A DNA stretch of 64,000 bases from Pseudonocardia alni (GCF_002813375.1 NZ_PHUJ01000003.1:4340001-4404000), one strand, 5' to 3'; counted from the first letter of the stretch, positions 34,723 through 44,606 are shown. Program-made: numbers and translations. Notes: generated by a model from the letters alone, not told the origin.

Positions 34723-35202
34723 GTGACGGAGATCAAGGAGCGCGAGGACTGGGCGGCGCTGGTGGCCGCCGTCCACGACCTGTCGCGGGTGCTGCGGGCG
34801 TCGGGCGAACGCGCGGTCGGCCTGGACGCGATCACCGGATCCGAGCACGAGGTGCTCCGGTGGGTCTCGGCGCGGCCCGGGCATCCGGTGTCGGCGGTGG
34901 CCCGCGGTCTCGGGCTGCAGCCCAGCAACGTCAGTGCCACCGTCCGGTCGCTGGTCGAGCGCGACCTCGTCGAGCGCCGTGCCGACCCGGCCGACGGCCG
35001 TCGTGCGCTGCTGTACCCCACGGCCCGGGCGGTCCGGCACCGCGAGCTCCTCGACGCCGCCTGGACGCGGCAGATCCGGCGCGCGCTCGGCGACCTGGAC
35101 GGTGCCGACGCGGTCGCGCTGCGTGCGGCGGTCCCCGTCCTGGACCGGCTCGCCGGTGCGCTCGACCCGTCGCGGGACCCGGTCGCCGCCGGACCGGCCT
35201 GA
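34723..35202 (+). CDS. MarR family transcriptional regulator
   Basis: A 159-residue winged-helix repressor. HEVLRWVSARPGHPVSAVA and GLQPSNVSATVRSLVERDLVERR form the recognition helices, and the wing carries PADGRRALLYPT (the DxR wing motif). GTG 34723 lies 7 bases after TAGTAT. Divergent from the Bcr-type transporter, its likely target. Confidence 0.9.
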   Translation: MTEIKEREDWAALVAAVHDLSRVLRASGERAVGLDAITGSEHEVLRWVSARPGHPVSAVARGLGLQPSNVSATVRSLVERDLVERRADPADGRRALLYPTARAVRHRELLDAAWTRQIRRALGDLDGADAVALRAAVPVLDRLAGALDPSRDPVAAGPA

Positions 35203-35254
35203 CGGGCGTGTCGTCACGGCCCGTGTACTCCGGGCGGCGGTACCGTCCCGCTCC

Positions 35255-35944
<690 letters not shown>

Positions 35945-36847
35945 ATGCGCCCCGCCCTGCTCACCCGCGAGGTCTCCTCCGGCCTGCGCCGCAACGTCAC
36001 GATGACCGTCGCGATGGTGCTGACCACCGCGGTCACCCTCATGTCGGTCGGTGCGGGCCTGCTCGTGCTGCGCACCATCGACGACATCTCCGCGCTCTAC
36101 ACGAACCGGCTCGAGATCCAGGTGGCGCTCACCCCGGACGTCTCGGAGACCGACCCGGACTGCAGCGGGCCGACGTGCGCGTCGGTGCGGAGCGCGCTGG
36201 AGGCCGCCCCGGGCGTCGGCTCGGTCTCGTTCGAGTCCCAGGAACAGGCCTGGACCCGCTTCCGCGAGCTGTTCGCCGGGCAGTCGGTCGCCGACGTCGC
36301 CCGGCCGCAGTCGCTGCCCGCCACGCTGCGGGTCACCCTGACCGACCAGCAGGCGGGTGCCGCGGCCGCCCGGGCCGCCGTCGAGGGCCGGCCGGGGGTG
36401 CGCGGGGTGATCGACCAGCGCGACGTCGTCGGGACCCTGTTCGACTTCCTCAACGGCGTGCGCAACGTGGCGTTCGCGCTCGCCGTCGTGCAGGCGCTCG
36501 CGGCGGTCCTGCTGATCTCCAACACGGTGCAGGTCTCGGCGTTCATGAGGCGCACCGAGGTCGGCGTGATGCGCCTGGTCGGGGCGACGCGCTGGACCAC
36601 CCAGCTGCCGTTCCTGGTCGAGGCCGCCATCGCCGGGGCCGTCGGCGGGGCGCTCGCCGGGATCGGCCTGGTCGCCGCCAAGTACGCGGTCGTCGACGAC
36701 CTGTTCGCCGCGATGGGTCAGGCCGGCGTGATCCCGCCGGTCCGGATCACCGACGTGCTGGTGGTCTCGGCGCTGCTCGTGCCCACCGGGGCCCTCGTCG
36801 CCGGGATCACCGGCTACGTGACCCTGCGCGCCTACGTGAAGGTCTGA
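35945..36847 (+). CDS. ftsX: Cell-division permease-like protein FtsX
   Basis: A 300-residue membrane protein with one N-terminal helix (MTVAMVLTTAVTLMSVGAGL), an extracytoplasmic loop of about 130 residues (with a Cys pair DCSGPTC) and three C-terminal helices. That is the FtsX topology. The loop contacts the wall hydrolase activator. Starts directly after ftsE and has no separate promoter. Confidence 0.94.
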   Translation: MRPALLTREVSSGLRRNVTMTVAMVLTTAVTLMSVGAGLLVLRTIDDISALYTNRLEIQVALTPDVSETDPDCSGPTCASVRSALEAAPGVGSVSFESQEQAWTRFRELFAGQSVADVARPQSLPATLRVTLTDQQAGAAAARAAVEGRPGVRGVIDQRDVVGTLFDFLNGVRNVAFALAVVQALAAVLLISNTVQVSAFMRRTEVGVMRLVGATRWTTQLPFLVEAAIAGAVGGALAGIGLVAAKYAVVDDLFAAMGQAGVIPPVRITDVLVVSALLVPTGALVAGITGYVTLRAYVKV

Positions 36848-37015
36848 GCGCTCACCCCGCGCCGTCGTCGTCACGTCCGCTTCTGGGATCATCGGTCTGA
36901 TACGCGAGCATTGCTCTTGCGCTGAATCTGCACGAGGTGGCGCCGACGTGCACGGGCACTGCTCCGGGGCCGCCGTGGTCGGATACCGGTGGCGGTACGC
37001 GGGTAGGCTTGTCGT

Positions 37016-37504
37016 GTGAAGGAACAGGGCCGGAAGGTGATCGCGCAGAACCGTCGGGCCCGGCACGACTACGCGATCCTGGAGGAGTTCGAGGCCGGGG
37101 TCGCGCTCAAGGGGACCGAGGTGAAGAGCCTGCGTCTGGGGCGGGCGTCGCTGGTCGACGCCTTCGCCACCATCGACGACGGCGAGATCTTCCTGCGCAA
37201 CCTGCACATCCCGGAGTACGTGCGCGGCAGCTGGACCAACCACGAGCCGCGCCGCACCCGCAAGCTGCTGCTGCACCGCGGGGAGATCGACCGACTGATG
37301 GGCAAGACCCGCGAGGGCGGGCTCACCCTGGTGCCGCTGTCGCTGTACTTCAACGACGGCAAGGTCAAGTGCGAGCTCGCGCTCGCCAAGGGCAAGAAGG
37401 ACTACGACAAGCGCCGCGACCTGGCCAAGAAGGACGCGCAGAAGGAGATCGCGCGCGCCGTCGGCCGTGCGGCCAAGGGGCGGGCCCGGGACCTGCGCGG
37501 CTGA
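37016..37504 (+). CDS. smpB: SsrA-binding protein SmpB
   Basis: A 162-residue tmRNA-binding protein needed for ribosome rescue. RRARHDYAILEEFEAGVALKG then TEVKSLRLGRASLVDAFA is the conserved core, and KGKKDYDKRRDLAKKDAQ the basic C-terminal tail. GTG 37016 lies 6 bases after TAGGCT (37004-37009). The tmRNA gene it serves is 2.4 kb downstream. Confidence 0.96.
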   Translation: MKEQGRKVIAQNRRARHDYAILEEFEAGVALKGTEVKSLRLGRASLVDAFATIDDGEIFLRNLHIPEYVRGSWTNHEPRRTRKLLLHRGEIDRLMGKTREGGLTLVPLSLYFNDGKVKCELALAKGKKDYDKRRDLAKKDAQKEIARAVGRAAKGRARDLRG

Positions 37505-37529
37505 GCCACGGCCCGCCTAGGGTGGGGCC

Positions 37530-38489
37530 GTGGATCTCCCCCTGCCACCGGTCGACGACGCCGACGTGCCCCGCTGGACCGCCGAGCTGGACCTGCCCGG
37601 CCTGGTCGACGTGCACGTGCACTTCCTGCCCCAGCGGATGCTCGACAAGGTCTGGGCCTACTTCGACGACGCCGAGACCCACTACGGCACCCCGTGGCCG
37701 GTGCAGTACCGGCTACCCGAGGAGGAGCGCTACGCGATCCTCGAACGCCTCGGAGTGCTCGCGTTCGCGCCCCTGACCTACCCGCACAAGCCGGGCATGG
37801 GGGAGTGGCTCACCGGCTGGGCCGGCGGGTTCGCCGACGCCCACCCGCGCGCGGTGCGCACCGCGACGCTCTACCCGGAACCGTCCGTGGTGGACTACCT
37901 CGGCCGTGCCGTCTCCGACGGGGTGCGGATGGTCAAGGTGCACGTCCAGGTCGGCGGGTTCGACCCGCGCGCCCCCCTGCTGCGCGACGCCTGGGGCCTG
38001 CTGGCCGACGCGGGCGTGCCCGCCGTCGTCCACTGCGGCGACGGCCCGATCCCCGGCGAGCACACGGGGCTCGGGATCTTCGCCGAGGTGCTGGCGGCGC
38101 ACCCCGATCTGCGGATCGTGCTGGCGCACGCGGGCATGCCGGACTTCCGGGGCGCGCTGGAGCTGCTGGACCGGTTCCCGAACCTGGTGCTCGACACGAC
38201 GATGGTCGGCACCGCGTTCTCCCAGCGGATCGCGCCGCTGCCGCCGGACTGGTCGGCACGCCTGGCCGAGCACCCGGGGCGGATCGTGCTCGGCACCGAC
38301 TTCCCCAACATCCCCTACGCCTACGCCGAGCAGCTCGCCGCGATCGCCGGCTGGGCCGCCGCCGAGCCCCGCCTCGGCGCGGCGTTCCTGCGCTCGGTCC
38401 TGTACGACGCCCCGGCCGCGCTGCTGGGCGTCGACCCCGTCCGACACGCCGCCCCCGGCCCCGCGGCCGAGACCCCGAGGAGCTCCTAG
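37530..38489 (+). CDS. Amidohydrolase (amidohydrolase-2/TIM-barrel metal hydrolase)
   Basis: A 319-residue TIM-barrel hydrolase or decarboxylase. Metal ligands are visible as HVHF in VDVHVHFLP, a Lys in MVKVHVQV, His in VVHCGDG, LAHAGMPD and the final Asp in GTDFPNIPY. This subfamily includes ACMSD-like decarboxylases and lactonases, and the sequence does not decide between them. GTG 37530 lies 6 bases after TAGGGT (37518-37523). Two bases separate it from the next gene, so they are co-transcribed. Confidence 0.87.
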   Translation: MDLPLPPVDDADVPRWTAELDLPGLVDVHVHFLPQRMLDKVWAYFDDAETHYGTPWPVQYRLPEEERYAILERLGVLAFAPLTYPHKPGMGEWLTGWAGGFADAHPRAVRTATLYPEPSVVDYLGRAVSDGVRMVKVHVQVGGFDPRAPLLRDAWGLLADAGVPAVVHCGDGPIPGEHTGLGIFAEVLAAHPDLRIVLAHAGMPDFRGALELLDRFPNLVLDTTMVGTAFSQRIAPLPPDWSARLAEHPGRIVLGTDFPNIPYAYAEQLAAIAGWAAAEPRLGAAFLRSVLYDAPAALLGVDPVRHAAPGPAAETPRSS

Positions 38490-38491
38490 AC

Positions 38492-39742
38492 ATGGTCAGC
38501 CCGCAGAACGACGGGAACGGCGCGGCCGCCCCGGTCGACATCGCCCTCTACGGCGCGACCGGCTTCGTCGGCGGCCTCATCGCCCGTCACCTCGCCGAGC
38601 ACGCCCCGCCCGGGGTGCGCATCGCGCTGGCCGGCCGCTCCGAGGCGAAGCTCGCCGCGACCCGGGCGGCGCTGCCCGCGTCGGCGCGGGACTGGCCGCT
38701 GATCGTCGCCGACGCCGCCGACCCGGCCGCGACCGACCGGCTCGCCGCGGGCGCACGCGTCGTGCTGAGCACGGTCGGCCCGTACGCGAAGTACGGCCTG
38801 GGGCTGGTCGGGTCGTGCGCGAGGGCCGGCACCCACTACGCCGACCTCACCGGCGAGGTGCTGTTCGTCCGCGAGGCGATCGACCGCTTCCACGACACCG
38901 CCCGCGCGAGCGGCGCGCGGATCGTGCACTCCTGCGGCTACGACTCCGTCCCCTCCGACCTGGGGGTGTTCCTCGCGCACCGGGCCGCACAGGCCGACGG
39001 CGCGGGTGGGCTCACCGAGGTCCGCACGGTCGCGACGATGCGCGGCGGTGTCTCCGGCGGCACGGTGGACTCGTTGCGCGGGCAGCTCGACACCGTCCGC
39101 ACCGACCGCGACGCCCGGCGCCTGGCCGCCCGCCCGCACTCGCTGAGCCCCGACCCGTCGGCCGAGCCGACGCCGTCGCAGCCGGGTGACGCGGGACCGC
39201 CCGCCCGGCTCCCGGACGGCACCTGGACCGCGCCGTTCGTGATGGCGTCCTACAACACCCGGATCGTGCGCCGTTCCAACGCGCTGCTCGACCACGCCTA
39301 CGGCCGCGGACTGCGCTACGGCGAGCTCCAGGGCTGTGGTCGCGGGGTGTCCGGGGCGGTCACCGCGGGTGTGGTCACCGGCGGGCTCGGCGCGCTGGTC
39401 GGTGCGTTCATGGTGCCGCCGATCCGCCCGCTGCTCGACCGGGTGCTGCCCGCGCCCGGGACCGGGCCGTCGGAGCGGACCCGCGAGCGCGGCTGGTTCC
39501 GGATGGACGTGCGTGCCGAGACCGAGTCCGGGCGTCGCTACCGGGTGCGGGTCTCCGGCCCCGGCGACCCCGGCTACGGGGCCACCGCGGTCATGTTCGG
39601 CGAGGCGGGCCTCGCACTGGCCCTGGGCGGGTCCGCGCTGCCCGACCGTGCGGGCTGCCTCACCCCGGCCACCGCGCTGGGTGACGTGCTGGTCGACCGG
39701 CTGCGGGCCGCGGGGCACACCTACGACGTCGCGGCGGGATGA
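38492..39742 (+). CDS. Saccharopine-dehydrogenase-like / trans-acting enoyl reductase family protein
   Basis: A 416-residue protein with an N-terminal Rossmann fold (DIALYGATGFVGGLIARHL, VVLSTVGPYAKYG) and the conserved THYADLTGEVLFVREAID and HSCGYDSVPSDLGVF blocks. The family includes the trans-acting enoyl reductase of mycobacterial phthiocerol/phenolphthiocerol synthesis and many uncharacterised relatives. ATG 38492 follows GAGGAGCTCC. It is co-transcribed with the amidohydrolase. I would not assign a lipid pathway from position alone, although an iterative PKS-like cluster lies 15 kb downstream. Confidence 0.85.
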   Translation: MVSPQNDGNGAAAPVDIALYGATGFVGGLIARHLAEHAPPGVRIALAGRSEAKLAATRAALPASARDWPLIVADAADPAATDRLAAGARVVLSTVGPYAKYGLGLVGSCARAGTHYADLTGEVLFVREAIDRFHDTARASGARIVHSCGYDSVPSDLGVFLAHRAAQADGAGGLTEVRTVATMRGGVSGGTVDSLRGQLDTVRTDRDARRLAARPHSLSPDPSAEPTPSQPGDAGPPARLPDGTWTAPFVMASYNTRIVRRSNALLDHAYGRGLRYGELQGCGRGVSGAVTAGVVTGGLGALVGAFMVPPIRPLLDRVLPAPGTGPSERTRERGWFRMDVRAETESGRRYRVRVSGPGDPGYGATAVMFGEAGLALALGGSALPDRAGCLTPATALGDVLVDRLRAAGHTYDVAAG

Positions 39743-39784
39743 GACGCCACCGGGAACCGGGATGATCGGGCGGGCGCGGGGCGT

Positions 39785-39790
39785 TATGCT
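39785..39790 (+). promoter_or_regulatory. Putative -10 box of ssrA
   Basis: TATGCT, 65 bases before the mature tmRNA 5' end and the only A/T-rich hexamer of its kind in that gap. A clear -35 is not seen. Confidence 0.5.
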
Positions 39791-39855
39791 GTGCGTCCGC
39801 CCGGGTACGTCCGAGCGGAGTGCAGGTGGACTGCGGGTCCTCCGGGACCCGACCA

Positions 39856-40234
39856 GGGGGTGAACGGTTTCGACTCCGATCGTTGATCGAGGTGAAGCGT
39901 GCCGAGGAAGGCGACGATGATCTCGTTAACCATGCGTCGCAAAAAAATAAGTGCCGACAACAGTCGCACTGCCCAGAGCGCTTACGCGCTCGCTGCCTGA
40001 TTTTCAGGTAGGGGCTGTCGGGCCGGAGGCGTCCCCGCTCCGGTTCCCGACATCATTCAGGGGACTCACCCTGCGGTCCGGCCGCGGAACCGCAGGGGAC
40101 ATCCAACAGCGGCTGGGATCGTCACACCGGCTTGTTCGCGTGACCGGTGGATCCGAGTAGAGACAGAGCGGACTGCGCACGGAGAAGCCCTCGTGAACCG
40201 ACGGAGGACCCGGGTTCGATTCCCGGCACCTCCA
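39856..40234 (+). ncRNA. ssrA: Transfer-messenger RNA
   Basis: About 379 bases. The 5' end GGGGGTG pairs with the 3' CACCTCC to form the tRNA-like acceptor stem. TTTCGAC near the 5' end and GGTTCGATTCC near the 3' end supply the D- and T-arm sequences. The tag-reading frame begins at GCC 39953 and encodes ADNSRTAQSAYALAA before TGA at 39998-40000; the ALAA end is the usual protease signal. The CCA is not completely encoded. Acts with SmpB to free stalled ribosomes. Confidence 0.96.
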
Positions 40235-40245
40235 CCGCCCAGCGG

Positions 40246-40269
40246 CCCCGTCCCGATCCCGGGACGGGG
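40246..40269 (+). terminator. Terminator after ssrA
   Basis: A perfect 9-bp stem (40246-40254 with 40261-40269), 6-base loop, followed by a T-rich stretch (TCGTTCCTGTTTCT). Confidence 0.75.
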
Positions 40270-40289
40270 TCGTTCCTGTTTCTGCTCTC

Positions 40290-40330
40290 TGCACAGGTCG
40301 TTGCGCAATGAAACTGTGCATTGCTAACAT
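40290..40330 (+). promoter_or_regulatory. Promoter with overlapping inverted repeats before the P450-ferredoxin operon
   Basis: TGCACAG (40290-40296) pairs with CTGTGCA (40314-40320), and GCAATG (40305-40310) with CATTGC (40319-40324). The box TAACAT (40325-40330) follows at once. A dimeric regulator covering the promoter is likely; no regulator gene is adjacent. Confidence 0.6.
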
Positions 40331-40350
40331 CCTCGGCGGGAGTGATGCCG

Positions 40351-41574
40351 ATGACCGCCGTGACCGACCTCGTGCCCAGCTACCCGATGACGCGCGGGTG
40401 CCCCTTCGACCCGCCCGCCGAGCTCGCCCGCATCCGGGACGACGAGTGCCCCGCCGAGCCGGGGGTCGCCCGGGTCAGGATCTGGGACGGCAGTACGCCG
40501 TGGCTCGTCACCCGCTACGACGACGTCCGCGCCGCGCTCGCCGACGAGCGGCTGTCCGCCGATGCCGACCGCGACGGCTACCCGGCCGCGTCGCGGTCGC
40601 GCCGCGTGCGCTCCCGGGGGCGCCGGCGCAGCTTCATCATGATGGACGGCCCCGAGCACGCCCGGCACCGGCGGATGCTCATCGGTGAGTTCACCGTGCG
40701 CCGTATCGAGCGCCTCCGGCCGCTGGTCGAGCAGACCGTCACCGCGCTGCTGGACGCCATGGAAGCGGGGGAGAACCCGACCGACCTGGTGCAGGCGTTC
40801 GCGCTGCCGCTGCCGTCGCTGGTGATCTGCCACCTGCTCGGGGTCCCCTACGCCGACCACGCGTTCTTCGAGGCGCAGAGCCGGATCATGGTCGACCTGA
40901 CCTCGGGCGCGGAGGCGTCGGCCGCGGCGTCGGACGCGCTGCAGGACTACCTCGCCGGCCTCGTCCGGGAGCGGCTGGACGAGCCGCGCGACGACGTGCT
41001 CGGCGGGATGGCCGCCCGGGTCGCGGCCGGGGACCTCACCGTCGACGAGGCGAGCGCTTCGGCGCTGCTGCTGCTCGTCGCCGGGCACGAGACGACGGCG
41101 AACATGATCGCGCTCGGCACGCTGACCCTGCTGCACCATCCCGACCAGCTCGCCGTCGTCCGCGACGGCGACGCCGCGCAGGTCCGCGCCGCGGTCGAGG
41201 AGCTGCTGCGGGTCCTGACCGTGACCCACGTCGGCCGCCGCCGGGTCGCGACCGAGGACCTGGAGATCGGCGGGGTCACGATCCGCGCGGGGGAGGGCGT
41301 CGTGCTCGCCGCCGAGGCCGCCAACCGCGACCCCCGCCAGTGGCCGCACCCCGACGAGGTCGACGTGACCCGCGGGACGAACCGGCACGTCGCGTTCGGG
41401 TTCGGGGTGCACCAGTGCCTGGGGCAGCCACTGGCCCGCCTCGAGCTGCAGATCGCCTACCCGGCGCTGCTGCGGCGCTTCCCGGGACTGCGGGTCACCG
41501 TGCCGGACTCGGAGATCCCGTTCCGCGACGACATGGCCGTCTACGGCGTGCACGCGCTGCCGGTGGCATTCTGA
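40351..41574 (+). CDS. Cytochrome P450 (CYP105-like)
   Basis: A 407-residue soluble P450. I-helix oxygen motif AGHETTANM, K-helix EELLR, heme loop AFGFGVHQCLGQPL with the ligand Cys356. It hydroxylates small molecules using electrons from the ferredoxin encoded next to it. ATG 40351 lies 8 bases after GGGAG; an in-frame ATG two codons earlier is too close to it. It is a clear paralogue of the P450 at 62184-63395, sharing CPFDPP, RIWDGSTPW and most of the C-terminal half. Confidence 0.93.
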   Translation: MTAVTDLVPSYPMTRGCPFDPPAELARIRDDECPAEPGVARVRIWDGSTPWLVTRYDDVRAALADERLSADADRDGYPAASRSRRVRSRGRRRSFIMMDGPEHARHRRMLIGEFTVRRIERLRPLVEQTVTALLDAMEAGENPTDLVQAFALPLPSLVICHLLGVPYADHAFFEAQSRIMVDLTSGAEASAAASDALQDYLAGLVRERLDEPRDDVLGGMAARVAAGDLTVDEASASALLLLVAGHETTANMIALGTLTLLHHPDQLAVVRDGDAAQVRAAVEELLRVLTVTHVGRRRVATEDLEIGGVTIRAGEGVVLAAEAANRDPRQWPHPDEVDVTRGTNRHVAFGFGVHQCLGQPLARLELQIAYPALLRRFPGLRVTVPDSEIPFRDDMAVYGVHALPVAF

Positions 41575-41771
41575 TGACCATGCGCGTGATCGTGGACAAG
41601 GAACTGTGCATCGGGGCCGGCCAGTGTGTCGTGACCGCGCCCGACGTCTTCGACCAGGACGACGACGGGATCGTCGAGCTGCTGACCGACTCGCCCGCCG
41701 AGGGCGACCGGGACGCGGTGAAGGAGGCCGAGCACGTGTGCCCGGCCCGGGTGATCAGTGTGGAGGACTGA
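41574..41771 (+). CDS. [3Fe-4S] ferredoxin
   Basis: A 65-residue electron carrier. Cys12, Cys18 and Cys56 form CIGAGQC...CP. The second Cys of a 4Fe-4S motif is Ala15, which indicates a [3Fe-4S] cluster as in ferredoxins that serve actinobacterial P450s. The ATG overlaps the P450 stop (TGATG). It should reduce the adjacent P450 and possibly the paralogous P450 in the 62-kb cluster, which has no visible ferredoxin inside the window. Confidence 0.93.
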   Translation: MTMRVIVDKELCIGAGQCVVTAPDVFDQDDDGIVELLTDSPAEGDRDAVKEAEHVCPARVISVED

Positions 41772-41774
41772 CCC

Positions 41775-42503
41775 TCAGGCGGCGCTGACGCCGATCAGCA
41801 TGCCGACCAGGTACGTGGCGCCGGCGGCGATGGCGCCGAACGCCAGCTGGCGCAGCGCCGCCGACCACCACGACCGGGAGGTGAACCGCGAGGTCAGCGC
41901 CCCCGCGGCGAGCAGGCCGACGCCGCCGACGGCGAGGCCGAGCGCGAGCGAGCCGTAGCCGAGCAGGAACGTGATCAGCGGGATCAGCCCGCCGACCGCG
42001 AACGCGGCGAACGACGACACCGCCGCCACCCACGGCGACGGCTTGTCGTCCAGGCTCACGCCCAGCTCCTGGCTGATGTGCATCCGCAGCGCCAGCTCGG
42101 GGTCGCGGTGCACCTCCCGGGACACGGCGTCGGCGGTCTGCTCGGACAGGCCCATCTCCCGGAACCGGGCGGCCAGCTCGTGCTGCTCGGCGCGGGGGTG
42201 CTGGGCCAGCTCACGGCGCTCGACGGCCGCCTCGGCGTCGAGCGCGTCGTTCTGGGTGCCGACCGAGGCGAACTCGCCGAGCGCCATCGAGAACGCCCCC
42301 GCGACGACACCCGCGAGCCCGCTGAGCACGATGACGTCACGGCCCGCCCCGCCGCCCCCGACGCCCGCGATCAGTGCGATCGTGGTGACCAGGCCGTCCA
42401 TCGCACCGAAGGTGGCCGCGCGCAGCCAGCCGCCGGAGACGTCACGGTGGGAGTGGTCGTGGCTGTGGTCGGCGAGCTCCGCCTCCAGCTCCGGATCGTT
42501 CAC
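41775..42503 (-). CDS. VIT1/CCC1-family membrane protein (Fe/Mn transporter)
   Basis: A 242-residue membrane protein with about five helices. The N-terminus is His-rich (DHSHDHSHRDVSGGWL), the first helix contains GAMDGLVTTIALIAGV, and SMALGEFASVGTQNDALDAE ends helix 2; the charged cytoplasmic domain carries the Glu residues used for metal binding. Iron or manganese transport is inferred from the family. GTG 42503 lies 7 bases after TATCGT (42511-42516, minus strand). Confidence 0.9.
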   Translation of the reverse strand: MNDPELEAELADHSHDHSHRDVSGGWLRAATFGAMDGLVTTIALIAGVGGGGAGRDVIVLSGLAGVVAGAFSMALGEFASVGTQNDALDAEAAVERRELAQHPRAEQHELAARFREMGLSEQTADAVSREVHRDPELALRMHISQELGVSLDDKPSPWVAAVSSFAAFAVGGLIPLITFLLGYGSLALGLAVGGVGLLAAGALTSRFTSRSWWSAALRQLAFGAIAAGATYLVGMLIGVSAA

Positions 42504-42568
42504 GTCTGCAACGATAGGTCGGCCGCGCTCGCCGCGCGGCGGTGTGCGACCACCCCGACACTGGGTCG

Positions 42569-44059
42569 ATGTCGTCCGATGACACGGCTCCGCTCTGGCT
42601 GTTCGCCGACCAGCTCGGCCCCCACGTGTGGGACACCGAGGAGTTCGCCGACCGCGAGATCGTGATCGTCGAGTCCACCCGGGCGCTGGGCCGGCGGCGC
42701 CACCACCGCCAGAAGCTGCACCTGGTGCTGTCCGGGATGCGTCACCTCGCCGAGCAGCTCGGCGACCGGGCCACCTACCTGCGCACCGACACCTACCGCG
42801 AGGCGCTGGAGCAGGTCGGCCGCCCGGTGGTGGTGCACCAGCCCACGTCGTTCCCGGCCTCGGACATGGTGCGCCGTTTCGTGAAGGAGGGTCTGGTCAC
42901 CGAGGTCCGGCCCACCCCGACCTTCGCGCTGGGCAAGGACGAGTTCGACGACTGGGCCGGCGACCGCGAGACCTTCCGGATGGAGGAGTTCTACCGCGCC
43001 CAGCGCGAGCGGTTCTCCGTGCTCATGGACGGCGAGAAGCCCGTCGGCGGGAAGTGGAACTACGACCACGACAACCGCGAGTCCCCGCCGAAGGGCGCCG
43101 AGCGCCTGGAGGTGGAGGCGCCCTGGAAGCCCCGCGAGGACGGGATCGACGAGCAGGTCCGCGCCGACCTCGACGCGGCCGGGTACCCCACGGTCGGCAA
43201 GGACGGGCCGCGCCGCTTCGCCGTCACCCACGAGGAGGCCACCCGGGCGCTGCGGCACTTCGTCCGGCACCGCCTCGACACCTTCGGCCCGTACGAGGAC
43301 GCGGTGCTGGAGCAGGACTGGGCCATGGCGCACTCGCTGCTGTCGGTGCCGATGAACCTGGGCGCGCTGCACCCGCTGGAGGCGGTGCACGCCGCCGAGC
43401 AGGCCTACCACGACGGAGACGCCCGGCTGTCCAGCGTCGAGGGGTTCGTCCGGCAGATCCTCGGCTGGCGGGAGTACGTCTGGCAGCTGTACTGGCGCTT
43501 CGGGCGTGGCTACACGCGTCGCAACCACCTGCGGGCCCGCACCCCGCTGCCGGACTGGTGGACCGACCTGGACGCCGACGCCGTCACCGCGAACTGCCTG
43601 TCGCACGCCCTGGGCGGGGTCCGCGACCGCGGCTGGACCCACCACATCCCGCGCCTGATGATCCTCGGCAACCACGCCATGCAGCGTGGCTACCGGCCGG
43701 CGGAGCTCAACGACTGGTTCGCGACGGCGTTCGTCGACGGGTTCGCCTGGGTGATGCCCGCCAACGTGATCGGGATGAGCCAGCACGCCGACGGCGGCCG
43801 GATGGCCACCAAGCCCTACGCCTCCGGCGGCGCCTACATCGACCGGATGACCGACCTGTGCTCGGGCTGCGCGTTCGACCCGAAGGTGCGGGTGGGGGAG
43901 AAGGCCTGCCCCTTCACCGCGGGCTACTGGCAGTTCGTGCACCGCCACGAGGAGATGCTGGCGGGCAACAACCGCACCGCCCGCGCCGTCGCCACGATGA
44001 AGCGGCTGACCGATCTCGACGCGCTGCTGGAGCAGGAGTCCGCCCGCGAGGAGTTCTGA
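42569..44059 (+). CDS. phrB: Iron-sulfur (6-4) photolyase / cryptochrome (FeS-BCP family)
   Basis: A 496-residue photolyase-related protein that uses light and FAD to repair (6-4) photoproducts. Four Cys (C343, C431, C434, C447) have the same 88/3/13 spacing as the [4Fe-4S] ligands of Agrobacterium PhrB. GWREYVWQLYW and HHIPRLMILGN are FAD-domain blocks, and WLFADQLGPHVW is the N-terminal antenna-domain motif. ATG 42569 is preferred; a GTG nine codons earlier is possible. Monocistronic. Confidence 0.92.
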   Translation: MSSDDTAPLWLFADQLGPHVWDTEEFADREIVIVESTRALGRRRHHRQKLHLVLSGMRHLAEQLGDRATYLRTDTYREALEQVGRPVVVHQPTSFPASDMVRRFVKEGLVTEVRPTPTFALGKDEFDDWAGDRETFRMEEFYRAQRERFSVLMDGEKPVGGKWNYDHDNRESPPKGAERLEVEAPWKPREDGIDEQVRADLDAAGYPTVGKDGPRRFAVTHEEATRALRHFVRHRLDTFGPYEDAVLEQDWAMAHSLLSVPMNLGALHPLEAVHAAEQAYHDGDARLSSVEGFVRQILGWREYVWQLYWRFGRGYTRRNHLRARTPLPDWWTDLDADAVTANCLSHALGGVRDRGWTHHIPRLMILGNHAMQRGYRPAELNDWFATAFVDGFAWVMPANVIGMSQHADGGRMATKPYASGGAYIDRMTDLCSGCAFDPKVRVGEKACPFTAGYWQFVHRHEEMLAGNNRTARAVATMKRLTDLDALLEQESAREEF

Positions 44060-44087
44060 ACCGGCGGGCTCGCTAGGCTCCCCGGTC

Positions 44088-44606
44088 GTGACCGCAGGCC
44101 GCCCGCTCGACGTGCTGGGCACCGTGCTGCGGCTGGGGCTGGCCGCGGTCTGGCTGGTGTCGGGGGCGGTGAAGCTGTCCGAGCCGTTCACCACGGCCGT
44201 CGCCGTCGCCGCCTACCGGGTGCTGCCGGACGCGCTCGTCGTGCCGGTCGCGACCCTGCTGCCGCCGCTGGAGATCGCACTCGGCCTGCTGCTGCTCGCG
44301 GGCCTCGCCACCCGGCTCGCCGCGGTGGTGGGCACCGTGCTGCTGCTCGCGTTCGTCGCGGGGCTGGTGCAGGCGTGGGCGCGCGGGCTGGCGATCGACT
44401 GCGGCTGCTTCGGCGGTGGCGGGCCGGTCGACCCCGACGACACCGGCTACGGCCTGGCCCTGCTGCGCGACCTCGCCTTCCTCACGGCCGCGGTGTACCT
44501 GGTGGTGCGCCCGCGGACGCTGTTCTCCCTCGACGGGCGCGAGGACCGGGCCGCGGCACACGACCACGACCGGCGGGCGCCGGCGGACGCGACGGAGGAG
44601 CACTGA
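44088..44606 (+). CDS. MauE/DoxX-like membrane protein
   Basis: A 172-residue, four-helix protein of the MauE group. The Cys pair in IDCGCFGGGGPVD (C105, C107), after helix 3, is the family's redox site. Members pass electrons or disulfides across the membrane to periplasmic thiol proteins, which suits the DsbA-like protein encoded next. GTG 44088 lies 8 bases after TAGGCT (44074-44079). The stop overlaps the following ATG. Confidence 0.85.
   Translation: MTAGRPLDVLGTVLRLGLAAVWLVSGAVKLSEPFTTAVAVAAYRVLPDALVVPVATLLPPLEIALGLLLLAGLATRLAAVVGTVLLLAFVAGLVQAWARGLAIDCGCFGGGGPVDPDDTGYGLALLRDLAFLTAAVYLVVRPRTLFSLDGREDRAAAHDHDRRAPADATEEH

Noticed and set aside
38492..39742. Assignment of the saccharopine-dehydrogenase-like protein to the PKS-like cluster as its enoyl reductase
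   Set aside because: It lies 14 kb away behind ssrA and is coupled to an amidohydrolase. The synthase already contains an enoyl-reductase-like domain.
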